From Bacteroidota bacterium (GTDB taxonomy: Bacteria > Bacteroidota > Bacteroidia > Chitinophagales > LD1), in contig CANJLD010000004.1 of assembly GCA_947475165.1 (NCBI GenBank), forward strand, positions 122,824 through 186,823: a DNA stretch of 64,000 nucleotides, written 5' to 3'. The stretch's first letter is position 1. Each line of letters opens with the position of its first letter. This document shows, one piece after another, positions 44,162-52,075 of the stretch. The notes under the pieces are model-generated. The model saw nothing but the letters and a program-made list of their open reading frames with translations, was not told the origin of the DNA and ran no database searches. Position numbers and translations under genes: made by a program.

Positions 44162-46816
44162 CTAGAAATTCACTACCAGCTTCGCATTTATTCTTCGCGA
44201 AGAGAGATAATTAGGCACGGCATACTGCGTATTCGTAATGTCGCGCACCCAGAGGTAGCTTACCGTATTGGTGATACCGAAGATGTTGAATACTTCCAGC
44301 GAAATCCAAACACCTTTTAAGCCCTGATTGAACGTGTTCTTTTGTTTTGCCCAGTTAGGGTTCCATAGCTGTCCGCTAAAGCCGATATCTACACGCTTAT
44401 AAGCAGGGAGTTTTAAAACGTCTTTGTATTTATCCCGCCCCGGTGGACCGAACGGCAAGCCTACACCAAACACCATACTCAAATGCACTTTGATGAATTT
44501 GAACCTTGGGATGTAATCCTGAAAGAACATGGCGAAGTTTACAAGTTGGTCGGTAGGTCGGGGAATGTAGCCGGGGTAAATTGTCGCGCTATCAACTATT
44601 CTATCAGCATTGCGTGGGGTGTTTGCCCATTGTCTGCCGGTGCTATCGTAGTAGGCGGTATATTTATCACCAATAATATCTTCCTGCGTTTTCATAATGC
44701 TCATACTTATCCAACTTTCGGCACCTTCTACTAATTCGCCATTTAAACGCAAGTCTAAACCGGCAGAATAACCCTTTGAAGAGTTGGTCCCGAGATAGCG
44801 AATGAGGATGTTATCGTATTTATATGGAACTAAGTCCCACAGGTATTTGTAATACACTTCGGTAGTAAAGCTGAAGTTGCGCTTCCATGCCTTGAATGCG
44901 TAGTTTAAACCTATAATGGCGTGCAGCGATTTTTGAGAGCGAAGCGAAGTGTTCACCTGTCCGTCAAGGTTACGCATTTCGCGGTAGAAGGGCGGCTGGT
45001 AGTAAGTGCCCACAGCTGCGGTAAGAACAATATCTGATTTGCCTTTTGGTTTATAACTTAACTGCGCACGAGGAGTAATGATGAACTCCTTGTTTACATC
45101 CCAATACGAGAAGCGCAGGCCGTAATTGAAGGTGATATTTGCTTTTGCTGAATCGCCAAAACGCCAGCTGTTCTGAATGAAGCCCGAGATACGGTTCGAA
45201 TTCAAATCGAATTTGGAACGAAGAAAACCATCCATGCCTATGCCGTCTTTAACGGAAAGAAAGTAAACATTCGAATCCTGATAGACAGGTGTATTAAAAT
45301 CTGTGGTAAAGTTATACGGCAATGAATGACCGGCACTGTCTAATCGTTTCCATTCGCTTATTTTATCTTGAATCATTTCGCGTTTGTAGTCGAGCCCCCA
45401 GTTTAATTCGGAGCGGGCAATCTTCAATTCTTTAAACCAAGTGCCGCGCGTGCCTACATAACCTATATCGGTGTTCAGGGTATTGCGTGCCCAGTCGTGC
45501 AGGCCGCCAACACCGAGCGAATACAATACCTCTCCGAAATTATCTTTACCTAAATCTGACTCTACCTGGCTCAGAAAATACTCTCCAAGAATATCATAGG
45601 CTTCTTTCTCGCGGTTCATGTAATACGAGCCGAGTATTTTGAGCTTGATATTATCGTTAGGGAAATAGTTGAGCGAAAGCCCGTTCATCAGCGTTTGATA
45701 TCTGTCGGCTTCCTGCCCATCGAAATAAACGGTTAGTTTCTTTACATCGGTAAGTAAACCAAAACTTGTTTCGCGGTTAACCGGTTTAAACAAAAACTGG
45801 TTGCGGCTGTAATTGCTGATTAACTCCACCGCCCATTTCTCATTCTTAGTAGTGTAAGTGGCATAGAGTTGCGCATCTAAAAAGTTGGGACTGTATTCGC
45901 CTTTTGTTTCTAACGACTTCAACACATACTGACTTAAACGCTGACGAACACCAATCAGGAAGGTAAAGCGTTTCGATTTATCGCAGCCTTCTAAATGTCC
46001 GCCAAAACCGAGTAAACTGGCGTAGGCGCTACCGGCAAAATACTTTGGCTTTTTGTAAGTAACGTCAAGCACCGAGCTCATTTTGTCGCCATACTTTGCC
46101 TGAAAGCCACCGGATGTAAATTTTACATTGCTTACTAAGTTTCCGTTCACAAAACTTAAACCTTCCTGCTGCCCGCTGCGGATAAGGAAAGGACGGTAAA
46201 CTTCAAAATCGTTTACATAAACCAAGTTCTCATCAAAGTTTCCACCGCGCACGGAGTAGGCAGAACTCAACTCATTGGTCTTGGAAACACCCAGGCCCTG
46301 AAACTGTAAATTAGATTCAAAGCTTTCGTTGACAGATGCAATGAACTGCTGATTCTTTACTTCTACCTGACTAACTGTTCCGTCTTTCCTATCGGCAGTT
46401 ATTCTTACGGTGCCTTTGGTATTTACTTTTTCGTTTACCACTACGTTTATTACGCCAATTTCACCGGCACCTACCTGAATCGTACCGCGATAGGTAACAG
46501 TATTTAAAGAAGAAAATACCAGCGTTATTTTTTTACCGGCAGGAACTTTTATCTGAAAGAAACCGTTGGTATCGGTTTGCGTGAAATACTTTTGGTCTTC
46601 TTCCACAACCACCGAGATAAAATCCATTTTATGACCAAGCGAATCTTTTACTACACCCTTTATAGTTCCGGTGCTTTGCGCGAAGGAGAATGCGCAGCAG
46701 GAGAAGAGCAGCGTCATTGCGAGGACGGCTTTGCGGACGAAGCAATCTCCCTGCGTATGTTGGGGATTGCTTCGCAGAGCCTCGCAATGACGGACAGTAT
46801 TATACTTTTTAAACAT
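44162..46816 (-). CDS. TonB-dependent receptor with carboxypeptidase-like N-terminal domain
   Basis: An 884-residue outer-membrane receptor: signal region, a carboxypeptidase-regulatory-like domain (GTIKGVVKDSLGHKMDFISV), plug (YSVRGGNFDENLVYVNDFEV) and barrel ending SSRRINAKLVVNF. The start is odd: the signal region is built from a dispersed GTCATTGCGAG-type repeat. The ATG at 46816 gives MFKKYNTVRHCEAL and continues through the repeat to RKAVLAMTLLFSCCAFSFAQ; the ATG at 46717 inside the repeat would leave only a 13-residue signal without basic residues, so 46816 is preferred. It follows rpe by 28 bp. Confidence 0.88.
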   Translation of the reverse strand: MFKKYNTVRHCEALRSNPQHTQGDCFVRKAVLAMTLLFSCCAFSFAQSTGTIKGVVKDSLGHKMDFISVVVEEDQKYFTQTDTNGFFQIKVPAGKKITLVFSSLNTVTYRGTIQVGAGEIGVINVVVNEKVNTKGTVRITADRKDGTVSQVEVKNQQFIASVNESFESNLQFQGLGVSKTNELSSAYSVRGGNFDENLVYVNDFEVYRPFLIRSGQQEGLSFVNGNLVSNVKFTSGGFQAKYGDKMSSVLDVTYKKPKYFAGSAYASLLGFGGHLEGCDKSKRFTFLIGVRQRLSQYVLKSLETKGEYSPNFLDAQLYATYTTKNEKWAVELISNYSRNQFLFKPVNRETSFGLLTDVKKLTVYFDGQEADRYQTLMNGLSLNYFPNDNIKLKILGSYYMNREKEAYDILGEYFLSQVESDLGKDNFGEVLYSLGVGGLHDWARNTLNTDIGYVGTRGTWFKELKIARSELNWGLDYKREMIQDKISEWKRLDSAGHSLPYNFTTDFNTPVYQDSNVYFLSVKDGIGMDGFLRSKFDLNSNRISGFIQNSWRFGDSAKANITFNYGLRFSYWDVNKEFIITPRAQLSYKPKGKSDIVLTAAVGTYYQPPFYREMRNLDGQVNTSLRSQKSLHAIIGLNYAFKAWKRNFSFTTEVYYKYLWDLVPYKYDNILIRYLGTNSSKGYSAGLDLRLNGELVEGAESWISMSIMKTQEDIIGDKYTAYYDSTGRQWANTPRNADRIVDSATIYPGYIPRPTDQLVNFAMFFQDYIPRFKFIKVHLSMVFGVGLPFGPPGRDKYKDVLKLPAYKRVDIGFSGQLWNPNWAKQKNTFNQGLKGVWISLEVFNIFGITNTVSYLWVRDITNTQYAVPNYLSSRRINAKLVVNF
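46713..46791. repeat. GTCATTGCGAG-type repeat, copy 2, inside a gene
   Basis: GTCATTGCGAG (46713-46723) is complementary to CTCGCAATGAC (46781-46791), with inner arms around GAAGCAATCTCC and GGGGATTGCTTC. It overlaps codons for the signal peptide of the TonB receptor, unlike the intergenic copy at 22603. Confidence 0.9.
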
Positions 46817-46844
46817 CGAACAGCTAAACGCCACTTGAGTGAGA

Positions 46845-47507
46845 TTATTTTGTTGAAGCGTTCATAATCTGTAGAATAGTTTCGGCAGGGTTGGGGGTGC
46901 TGAACACGGCATTGCCCGCTACCAATACATCGGCACCGGCATCTATCAGTACTTTCGCATTGTTTAAGCCCACACCGCCATCTACTTCAATCTTCGCTTT
47001 TGAACCGGTGGCATTAATTAACGCTTTCAGCTCTTTTACCTTGCCGGTGCTGTAGGGAATAAACTTTTGCCCGCCAAAACCGGGGTTTACGCTCATTATT
47101 AAAACCAGGTCGAGCAAATGAATTACTTCTTTTAAAACCGAAACGGGTGTTGCGGGATTGATAGCCACACCGGCACCGGCACCGGTCTTGCGTGCCTGAT
47201 GAATGGCAGAGTCAAGATGCGTTACCGCCTCGTAGTGGAAAGTAAGATTGTGCGCACCGGCATCGCGGAACTGCTGAAAGTATTTTTCGGGCTGCACTAT
47301 CATTAAGTGCACATCGTTTACCTTTTTAGAATGTTTGCTGATGGCCTGCAGCACCGGAAAGCCGAAAGAAATATTCGGCACAAAAACTCCGTCCATTACA
47401 TCAATGTGAATCCATTCTGCTTCGCTTTTGTTGAGCATTTGAATATCGCGCTCGAGGTTGGCGAAGTCGGCACTCAGTACCGATGGGGCAACTATTACTT
47501 TACTCAT
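46845..47507 (-). CDS. rpe: Ribulose-phosphate 3-epimerase
   Basis: A 220-residue TIM-barrel enzyme interconverting ribulose 5-phosphate and xylulose 5-phosphate in the pentose phosphate pathway. Motifs: APSVLSADFANL, HIDVMDGVFVPNISFG, DVHLMIVQPE, MSVNPGFGGQKFI and KIEVDGGVGLNNA, with the metal ligands (His, Asp, His, Asp) all present. It is the first gene of the unit that continues with the two TonB receptors, though its product is cytosolic and the grouping may only reflect orientation. Confidence 0.96.
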   Translation of the reverse strand: MSKVIVAPSVLSADFANLERDIQMLNKSEAEWIHIDVMDGVFVPNISFGFPVLQAISKHSKKVNDVHLMIVQPEKYFQQFRDAGAHNLTFHYEAVTHLDSAIHQARKTGAGAGVAINPATPVSVLKEVIHLLDLVLIMSVNPGFGGQKFIPYSTGKVKELKALINATGSKAKIEVDGGVGLNNAKVLIDAGADVLVAGNAVFSTPNPAETILQIMNASTK

Positions 47508-47549
47508 GCGGGCGAATATAGCAAGGTGTTTAAGTTATTGAAAAAGGTG

Positions 47550-47663
47550 TTGTTGGTGATACCAACAAAGGGTCGCAACAGGTTCTCTGCCTCGGGAACC
47601 TGTTGCCTTTACGCGCGACAGGTGCCTCACTTTCCTCGTGCTTGGCTTCGAGAGAACCTGTCG
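47550..47663. repeat. Cluster of three hairpins
   Basis: TTGTTGGT/ACCAACAA (47550-47568), GCAACAGGTTC/GAACCTGTTGC (47575-47606) and CGACAGGT/ACCTGTCG (47616-47663) follow one another in the 526-bp gap 47508-48033. The second and third share the word ACAGGT. No gene is visible; a structured RNA or dispersed repeat is possible. Confidence 0.6.
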
Positions 47664-47703
47664 GGACACAACTATCTTCACGCAAAATGTCAATCTACCT
47701 TCC

Positions 47704-47983
47704 CGTCATTCCTCCATAGTCATTCGTTACCTTTCTTCCTCCATCCGTAACACCATTCTTTGAATACATCATTCCAATACTTACATCCGTTATGCCACCT
47801 TTTCCATCCGTCATACTTCCTTCTGCATGCGTTCTATCTCCATTGCCATCCGTTACGCCATTTTGTCCTCACGTCACGTCACCTTTTCCTCCCGTCACAC
47901 CTCCGTTGCCTCCTGTCACGCTACTTTTTCCTCTTGTCATGCCTCCGCTATCTACCGTTACACCAACGCTTCTGCCCGTTTTA
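47704..47983. repeat. Degenerate tandem array with 21-bp period
   Basis: Words of the type CGTTAC/CGTCAC/TGTCAT recur at 47704, 47725, 47746, 47767, 47788, 47809, 47830, 47851, 47872, 47893, 47914, 47935, 47956 and 47977, that is exactly every 21 bp for about 14 units, with pyrimidine-rich spacers (for example CTTTTCCTCC). Several frames are open through it but show no protein-like pattern. It lies just upstream of the gene at 48034. Confidence 0.85.
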
Positions 47984-48033
47984 GGCTATATTTCACATGT
48001 AACCAGCTCTTCTGCAAACCGTATAAGCACAAC

Positions 48034-48735
48034 ATGCCTTGTTCGCTTACAAAAACAATATTTGCTTTTGTGGTAACCTTATTGGTTACAAATTCTGCTT
48101 TGCATGCGCAGGATAAACTTCCTTTAGATTCAACAACCGGTAAAATTTCTTATAAGTTTTCAATTGAATTAGATAAGCAGTTTAAGAAGAAAGCAGTTTA
48201 TGCTTTGGTGCAGGATTGGTTTAATCAGCAACCCGAAATGTTTACGCGCTCTAATACGGTTGATACGGCAAAGTCTGCAATAGATAAAAAGCGAAATGAG
48301 AATAAAGAAGCGGTGCTGCATGAGTTTGCCAACCTAACACCCCTGCAACATACTGACCCGGAGAGCGACAGATTCAGCGGAAAAGTAATTTTGAAATACA
48401 CCGGTAGCAATAATGGATGCATCCGTTTGTTTTATGTGCAGTATGCTGTTATAATTATAGTGGAAGATAATAAACTGACCGGTGAGGTTTGCAATATCCG
48501 GTACAATCATTTTAACCCGAGAACTTATCAATCACAACCGGTATTTAACTGGAGCGGCATGATGCCGTGTGATGAGGTAAATACCCTGGATTACCTGAAA
48601 GATTGTGAGGCTTGTCATGCAGAGTTCAGCACGTTTTATTCTTTTCTGAATAACGATACCAATGAACTGATAAACTCATTACGCGAGTTTGTGAAAGGGA
48701 ATAAAGCACTTACGCTGAATGCAAACGCGAATTAG
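48034..48735 (+). CDS. Secreted hypothetical protein
   Basis: A 233-residue exported protein with signal peptide MPCSLTKTIFAFVVTLLVTN...LHAQ (cleaved after HA). The mature part contains LDKQFKKKAVYALVQDWFNQ, ILKYTGSNNGCIRLFYVQYA and FVNWSGMMPCD-like segments; this pattern resembles DUF4468-type domains of Bacteroidota (a TATA-box-like fold with an N-terminal helix-strand), but I am not certain. The frame is open to 47827 through the 21-bp repeat array; that extension is not protein-like and I start at 48034. Its 3' end overlaps the convergent gene by four bases. Confidence 0.65.
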   Translation: MPCSLTKTIFAFVVTLLVTNSALHAQDKLPLDSTTGKISYKFSIELDKQFKKKAVYALVQDWFNQQPEMFTRSNTVDTAKSAIDKKRNENKEAVLHEFANLTPLQHTDPESDRFSGKVILKYTGSNNGCIRLFYVQYAVIIIVEDNKLTGEVCNIRYNHFNPRTYQSQPVFNWSGMMPCDEVNTLDYLKDCEACHAEFSTFYSFLNNDTNELINSLREFVKGNKALTLNANAN

Positions 48736-49211
48736 TCATGCAGGTTTTTCAATGCTCTTAAGTAATCGTGTTGCAAATCTTCGTGAAGCGCGGGCAGCAG
48801 TTTGTTTACCTTCTTTAATTGTCCTTCAAACAAATTGTAAAGTGCAGTGCTATCCTTAATGCGAATGCCCGATTGTTTTAGTTGCGTGCAGAAATAAATA
48901 AGCAATTCAATCTCGGTGGTTTTACTTCCTGAGTAACGCGCGTATTTGCTGGTGGTGCGCAACACCTTGCGCACACTTTTCTTCTGCAAATACAAACTGT
49001 TATCCTTAGGTATTTCGCTGAACTGAAAATCTATTTCCTGTTTCACGCTTTGTAAATAGCCCTGCTCATCATGCGCTTCAAACAGCAGATAGGTGAGTAG
49101 TTCTTTGTTTTCTTTTTTAAAGCGTGCTAACCGGTTGCATAACTCTACCAGTTGGGCGGCAGAGCGGTGCTTTAATTCTTCTTTCAGTTCATGTACGGTA
49201 GCTGCCTTCAT
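48732..49211 (-). CDS. Conserved hypothetical helical protein
   Basis: A 159-residue soluble, almost entirely helical and lysine-rich protein (for example VHELKEELKHRSAAQLVELCNRLARFKKENKELLTYLLFE). Similar proteins occur widely in Bacteroidota without assigned function. It is 9 bp downstream of a DUF3820 gene on the same strand and overlaps the convergent secreted-protein gene by four bases. Confidence 0.6.
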   Translation of the reverse strand: MKAATVHELKEELKHRSAAQLVELCNRLARFKKENKELLTYLLFEAHDEQGYLQSVKQEIDFQFSEIPKDNSLYLQKKSVRKVLRTTSKYARYSGSKTTEIELLIYFCTQLKQSGIRIKDSTALYNLFEGQLKKVNKLLPALHEDLQHDYLRALKNLHD

Positions 49212-49220
49212 GGCACTAAA

Positions 49221-49451
49221 CTATTTTTTCTTCAACGGTTCAAGCAATTCTTCTAAACCATTCATTTTTATTTCGAACATGGTTTCGAGTAACACGCCAA
49301 GTTTTCCTTCAGGAAATCCTTTGCGTTTAAACCATTCGAGATAGGTAACCGGTAGGTTGCAAAGTAATCGTCCTTTGAATCTGCCGAAAGGCATTTCCAT
49401 TTTTACTAATTGTAAAAGCAATTCACCGTTTGGCTGTTCAGGAGTTTCCAT
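49221..49451 (-). CDS. DUF3820 family protein
   Basis: A 76-residue protein with the compact DUF3820 core MPFGRFKGRLLCNLPVTYLEW followed by FKRKGFPEGKLG. DUF3820 proteins are annotated as putative quorum-sensing-regulated virulence factors, but the function is not established. The frame is open from a TTG at 49463; the ATG at 49451 (METPEQPNG) is preferred, which leaves 5 bp after the stop of the decayed ammonium transporter. Confidence 0.8.
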   Translation of the reverse strand: METPEQPNGELLLQLVKMEMPFGRFKGRLLCNLPVTYLEWFKRKGFPEGKLGVLLETMFEIKMNGLEELLEPLKKK

Positions 49452-49456
49452 TGCCG

Positions 49457-49993
49457 TTAGCAATTGTTTTTTTTCAGTTTGTAAGTTTCTCCGTGCAGGG
49501 TAAAATCAAGCCTGTCAATTTCGTTCTGCAGGCTAACGCGCAGCGGAACAATTTTATCGATGATTTTATAAAGAATATAAGAGCCAACAAACGTATAAAC
49601 GCTTACAATTACCAAAGCTACCTTGTGGTAGTAGAAAGTAGTGGTGTGTCCGTAATACAAACCCACATCTTTCGCAAATACACCTGTCAGAATCATTCCT
49701 GAAATTCCGCCAATGCAGTGGCAGGGAAACACATCAAGTGTATCATCTAAATTCGACTTATTTTTAGCCCGTACCTCCAAATTACTGATGGTATTCTTGC
49801 CTACCATGCCTCCATAAAAGAAAGACAGGCCAGGTGTCATCAGCAAAACCAAACCGGCAGCAGTTAGCACCCAGGCAATATCTGCAGGATTAACGTTGCT
49901 CAAAGTGGCAAGCACCTGTTCGGGATTATAGAACAAACCAATACAGCAAATAGCCGCGAGAACAAAAAAGGAAATGAAGTATCTGGTCTTCAT
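49457..49993 (-). pseudogene. amt: Ammonium transporter with large internal deletion
   Basis: The first 70 residues match the start of Amt proteins (NPADIAWVLTAAGLVLLMTP then GLSFFYGGMVGKNTISN). The frame then jumps to the C-terminal part, VRAKNKSNLDDTLDVFPCHC and IGGISGMILTGVFAKDVGL, and ends after one more helix. Amt proteins have about 400 residues and 11 helices; here 178 remain and roughly 230 residues between helices 2 and 9 are gone. The usual DVFG(C/V)HG(V)GG has become DVFPCHCIGG. An ammonia channel is impossible; the frame itself remains open. Confidence 0.85.
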
Positions 49994-50063
49994 ATGGCAA
50001 TAAAATAATTATTTATGGAACTGTCCCAAAAATATCAGAAGCTGAAAGTTGACGCAATAAACT

Positions 50064-51038
50064 TTATAACATTTCGAGGAACTCGATGTACTTGTTTACT
50101 CCTTCTTCTAATTCAAGGAAGTTTTTATAGAAACCCACGGAGCGAAGTTTATCCATTTTAGCTTCGGTGAAGTATTGATATTTATCGCGGATGTCTTCAG
50201 GAGTATCAACGTATTCTATCTTAACAGGCAGATTTAATAAAACGAAAATTGCTTTCACCAGGTCGTTAAAGGTTCTTGCTTTACCGGTGCCGAGGTTGTA
50301 GATGCCGCTTGTTGTTTGTTGTTTATTGCTTATTGTTTCATAGAAATACATACACGCATCTATTACATCATCTACATAAATAAAGTCGCGGAGTTGTTCG
50401 CCATCTTTAAAATCATGCTTATGGCTTTTGAAGAGTTTTACTTTACCGGTCTGCTTAATTTGGCTGTAAGCATGTAAAACTACCGATGCCATTCTTCCTT
50501 TGCTAAACTCATGCGGACCGTAAACGTTGAAGAACTTTAAGCCGCACCAGAAAGGAGGAGTTTGTTTCTGCTCCAGCGCAAATAAATCGAAGAGGTGTTT
50601 CGAAAGACCGTAAGGGTTCAGCGGCTTTAAATCTTTAATCAGTGAATGTTCATCGCTGAAACCGTTTTCGCCCATGCCATAAGTGGCGGCAGAAGAAGCG
50701 TAGAGCAAAGGAATTTGCTTAACGGTGCAAACTTCCCAAAGCGATTTAGTGTAACTGAGGTTAAGCGAATCGAGAACGCGGAAATTAAACTCAGTTGTAT
50801 CGGTTCTTGCACCGAGGTGGAAAATGAATTCAACTTCATCACTATGTTCGGTCAGCCATTCAATGAACTGGTCGCGCTCAATTGCATCTACACAAATTAC
50901 TCCATTAAGGTTTTTGTTTTTGCTGTGTTCTTCTAAACTATCTACCAAGATGAGGTTATCATATCCTTCAGCATTCAATTTTTTAGCCAGGTTGCTTGCT
51001 ATAAACCCATCAGCACCCGTTACAACTATGTTCTTCAC
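50064..51038 (-). CDS. hldD: ADP-L-glycero-D-manno-heptose-6-epimerase
   Basis: A 324-residue short-chain dehydrogenase/epimerase making ADP-L-glycero-D-manno-heptose for the lipopolysaccharide inner core. NADP site VVTGADGFIASNLAKKL, catalytic YGLSK (Tyr-x-x-x-Lys) in LNPYGLSKHLFDLF, and family motifs LVDSLEEHSKNKNL and FFNVYGPHE-like FFNVYGPHEFSKGRMASV. The start is GTG at 51038, sharing one base with the upstream stop (TAGTG); the upstream extension encodes only repeats. The segment around ETISNKQQTTSG is coded by heptanucleotide repeats (50312-50339) in a surface loop. Confidence 0.9.
   Translation of the reverse strand: MKNIVVTGADGFIASNLAKKLNAEGYDNLILVDSLEEHSKNKNLNGVICVDAIERDQFIEWLTEHSDEVEFIFHLGARTDTTEFNFRVLDSLNLSYTKSLWEVCTVKQIPLLYASSAATYGMGENGFSDEHSLIKDLKPLNPYGLSKHLFDLFALEQKQTPPFWCGLKFFNVYGPHEFSKGRMASVVLHAYSQIKQTGKVKLFKSHKHDFKDGEQLRDFIYVDDVIDACMYFYETISNKQQTTSGIYNLGTGKARTFNDLVKAIFVLLNLPVKIEYVDTPEDIRDKYQYFTEAKMDKLRSVGFYKNFLELEEGVNKYIEFLEML
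50312..50339. repeat. Heptanucleotide repeats within hldD
   Basis: TTGTTTG, TTGTTTA, TTGCTTA and TTGTTTC follow at exact 7-bp period inside the coding sequence. Confidence 0.7.
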
Positions 51039-51838
51039 TATTCTATAATTAGTTTGCGGGTGGTGTTTCCAATTTGAACAAAGTACAGACCCTTTGAAAG
51101 AATTGAAGATTGAAGATTGAAGATTGAAGATTTGATTCTTCCACACTCAATTACTTTTCCCTCTATATCAGTAAGTGTAAACTGGTTGCCTATCAGTTGT
51201 TCAGAAACTGCAAACTGTAAACTGCCAATTGCCAACTGACTGACTGGATTAGGATAAAGCGAAAACGAAGCATCATCGTTCAAATCTTCAACTCCGGTTT
51301 GCGGTTCATCTTTTACTACTACGGTATCAATATCTACATAGTAACCGGCACCGGTGCCGAACTTGCAGCGGAATTTGAAGTTGACACTGCTACCCGCAAA
51401 CTGACTGAGGAAAACTTTCTTCTTTACAAAATTAAAACTCGTGTTATGGTTATCTAACATAATCAGAAAAACGGTTTGGTAGTTTATGCTATCGGTGCTG
51501 AGTAGTACTTCTATCGAATCACCAACATCAAGATTGGTGGGAGTGGAAGGATAAATGTTCTGATCAATGATGCGGTAGTAAAACGAAAGAGCCGAAGCAG
51601 AAGTAAGCGGACCAATAAGTGGAGTAATACTTGAATCAACCGTTACTGCGCTGCTTACGCGGGCGCAAACAGCTTTGTAATCGTTAATGCCATGGTTGGT
51701 TAATACTTTCATGCTTCCTTCCCAACCGGTGGGAACTTGAGTGTTTGGCATTCCTTCAAAGCCCTCAGCAAAGGGATAGGTTTGGGCAAATGGTTTAAGA
51801 GAGAAGAATAAAAGAAAAAGCGTAATAGTTATTCTCAC
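51038..51838 (-). CDS. Secreted protein with T9SS type A sorting domain
   Basis: A 266-residue secreted protein: signal peptide MRITITLFLLFFSLKPFAQ, a jelly-roll-like domain of the MAM/choice-of-anchor type (FAEGFEGMPNTQVPTGWEGS; VFLSQFAGSSVNFKFRCKFG) and a C-terminal sorting domain (FSLYPNPV...GLYFVQIGNTTRKLIIE). The sorting domain is interrupted by two inserts encoded by heptanucleotide repeats: SQLAIGSLQFAVSEQL and IKSSIFNLQSSIL. Despite them the frame is intact. It overlaps hldD by one base, so expression of the epimerase may depend on it. Confidence 0.85.
   Translation of the reverse strand: MRITITLFLLFFSLKPFAQTYPFAEGFEGMPNTQVPTGWEGSMKVLTNHGINDYKAVCARVSSAVTVDSSITPLIGPLTSASALSFYYRIIDQNIYPSTPTNLDVGDSIEVLLSTDSINYQTVFLIMLDNHNTSFNFVKKKVFLSQFAGSSVNFKFRCKFGTGAGYYVDIDTVVVKDEPQTGVEDLNDDASFSLYPNPVSQLAIGSLQFAVSEQLIGNQFTLTDIEGKVIECGRIKSSIFNLQSSILSKGLYFVQIGNTTRKLIIE
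51105..51132. repeat. Four GAAGATT heptamers
   Basis: GAAGATT is repeated four times without a gap inside the T9SS protein gene. Confidence 0.9.
51204..51238. repeat. Five degenerate heptamers
   Basis: GAAACTG, CAAACTG, TAAACTG, CCAATTG and CCAACTG follow at exact 7-bp period inside the same gene, 70 bp from the GAAGATT array. Confidence 0.85.
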
Positions 51839-52009
51839 AACAAATGTTTTTAGTGTGGTGAAAATAAAAAAGGGTAGGAGAAGTGTTTGTTGTTATGTCA
51901 TCTAATAGCGGAGTCAAAGCGTAAACTTAAGTAGATAATCTGTTTTTATCAAGTTGTTTTTATATGTAGTATGCTAAGTTGAACTGAAAGTAGGGATGTT
52001 AGAATTTGA

Positions 52010-52042
52010 TTTGCGGAACTGTTTCCGATTTTTTTATTTTTG
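52010..52042 (+). promoter_or_regulatory. Promoter of infC
   Basis: TTTG (52010-52013), 21 bases, TATTTTTG (52035-52042): both boxes are perfect matches to the Bacteroidota sigma-factor consensus. Start of transcription is expected near 52049, leaving a leader of about 27 nt. Confidence 0.7.
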
Positions 52043-52075
52043 TGCTATTAATTTAAAACTTAAACAACAAAACAT

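Noticed and set aside
40021..46816. Polysaccharide utilisation locus
   Set aside because: No SusD homologue and no glycoside hydrolase is present; the partner is DUF5689.
46577..46867. Plus-strand frame opposite the TonB receptor start
   Set aside because: It is the complement of the receptor and of the dispersed repeat; no support for a gene.
47827..48033. 69-residue N-terminal extension of the secreted protein at 48034
   Set aside because: It is the translation of the degenerate 21-bp array and precedes a clear signal peptide.
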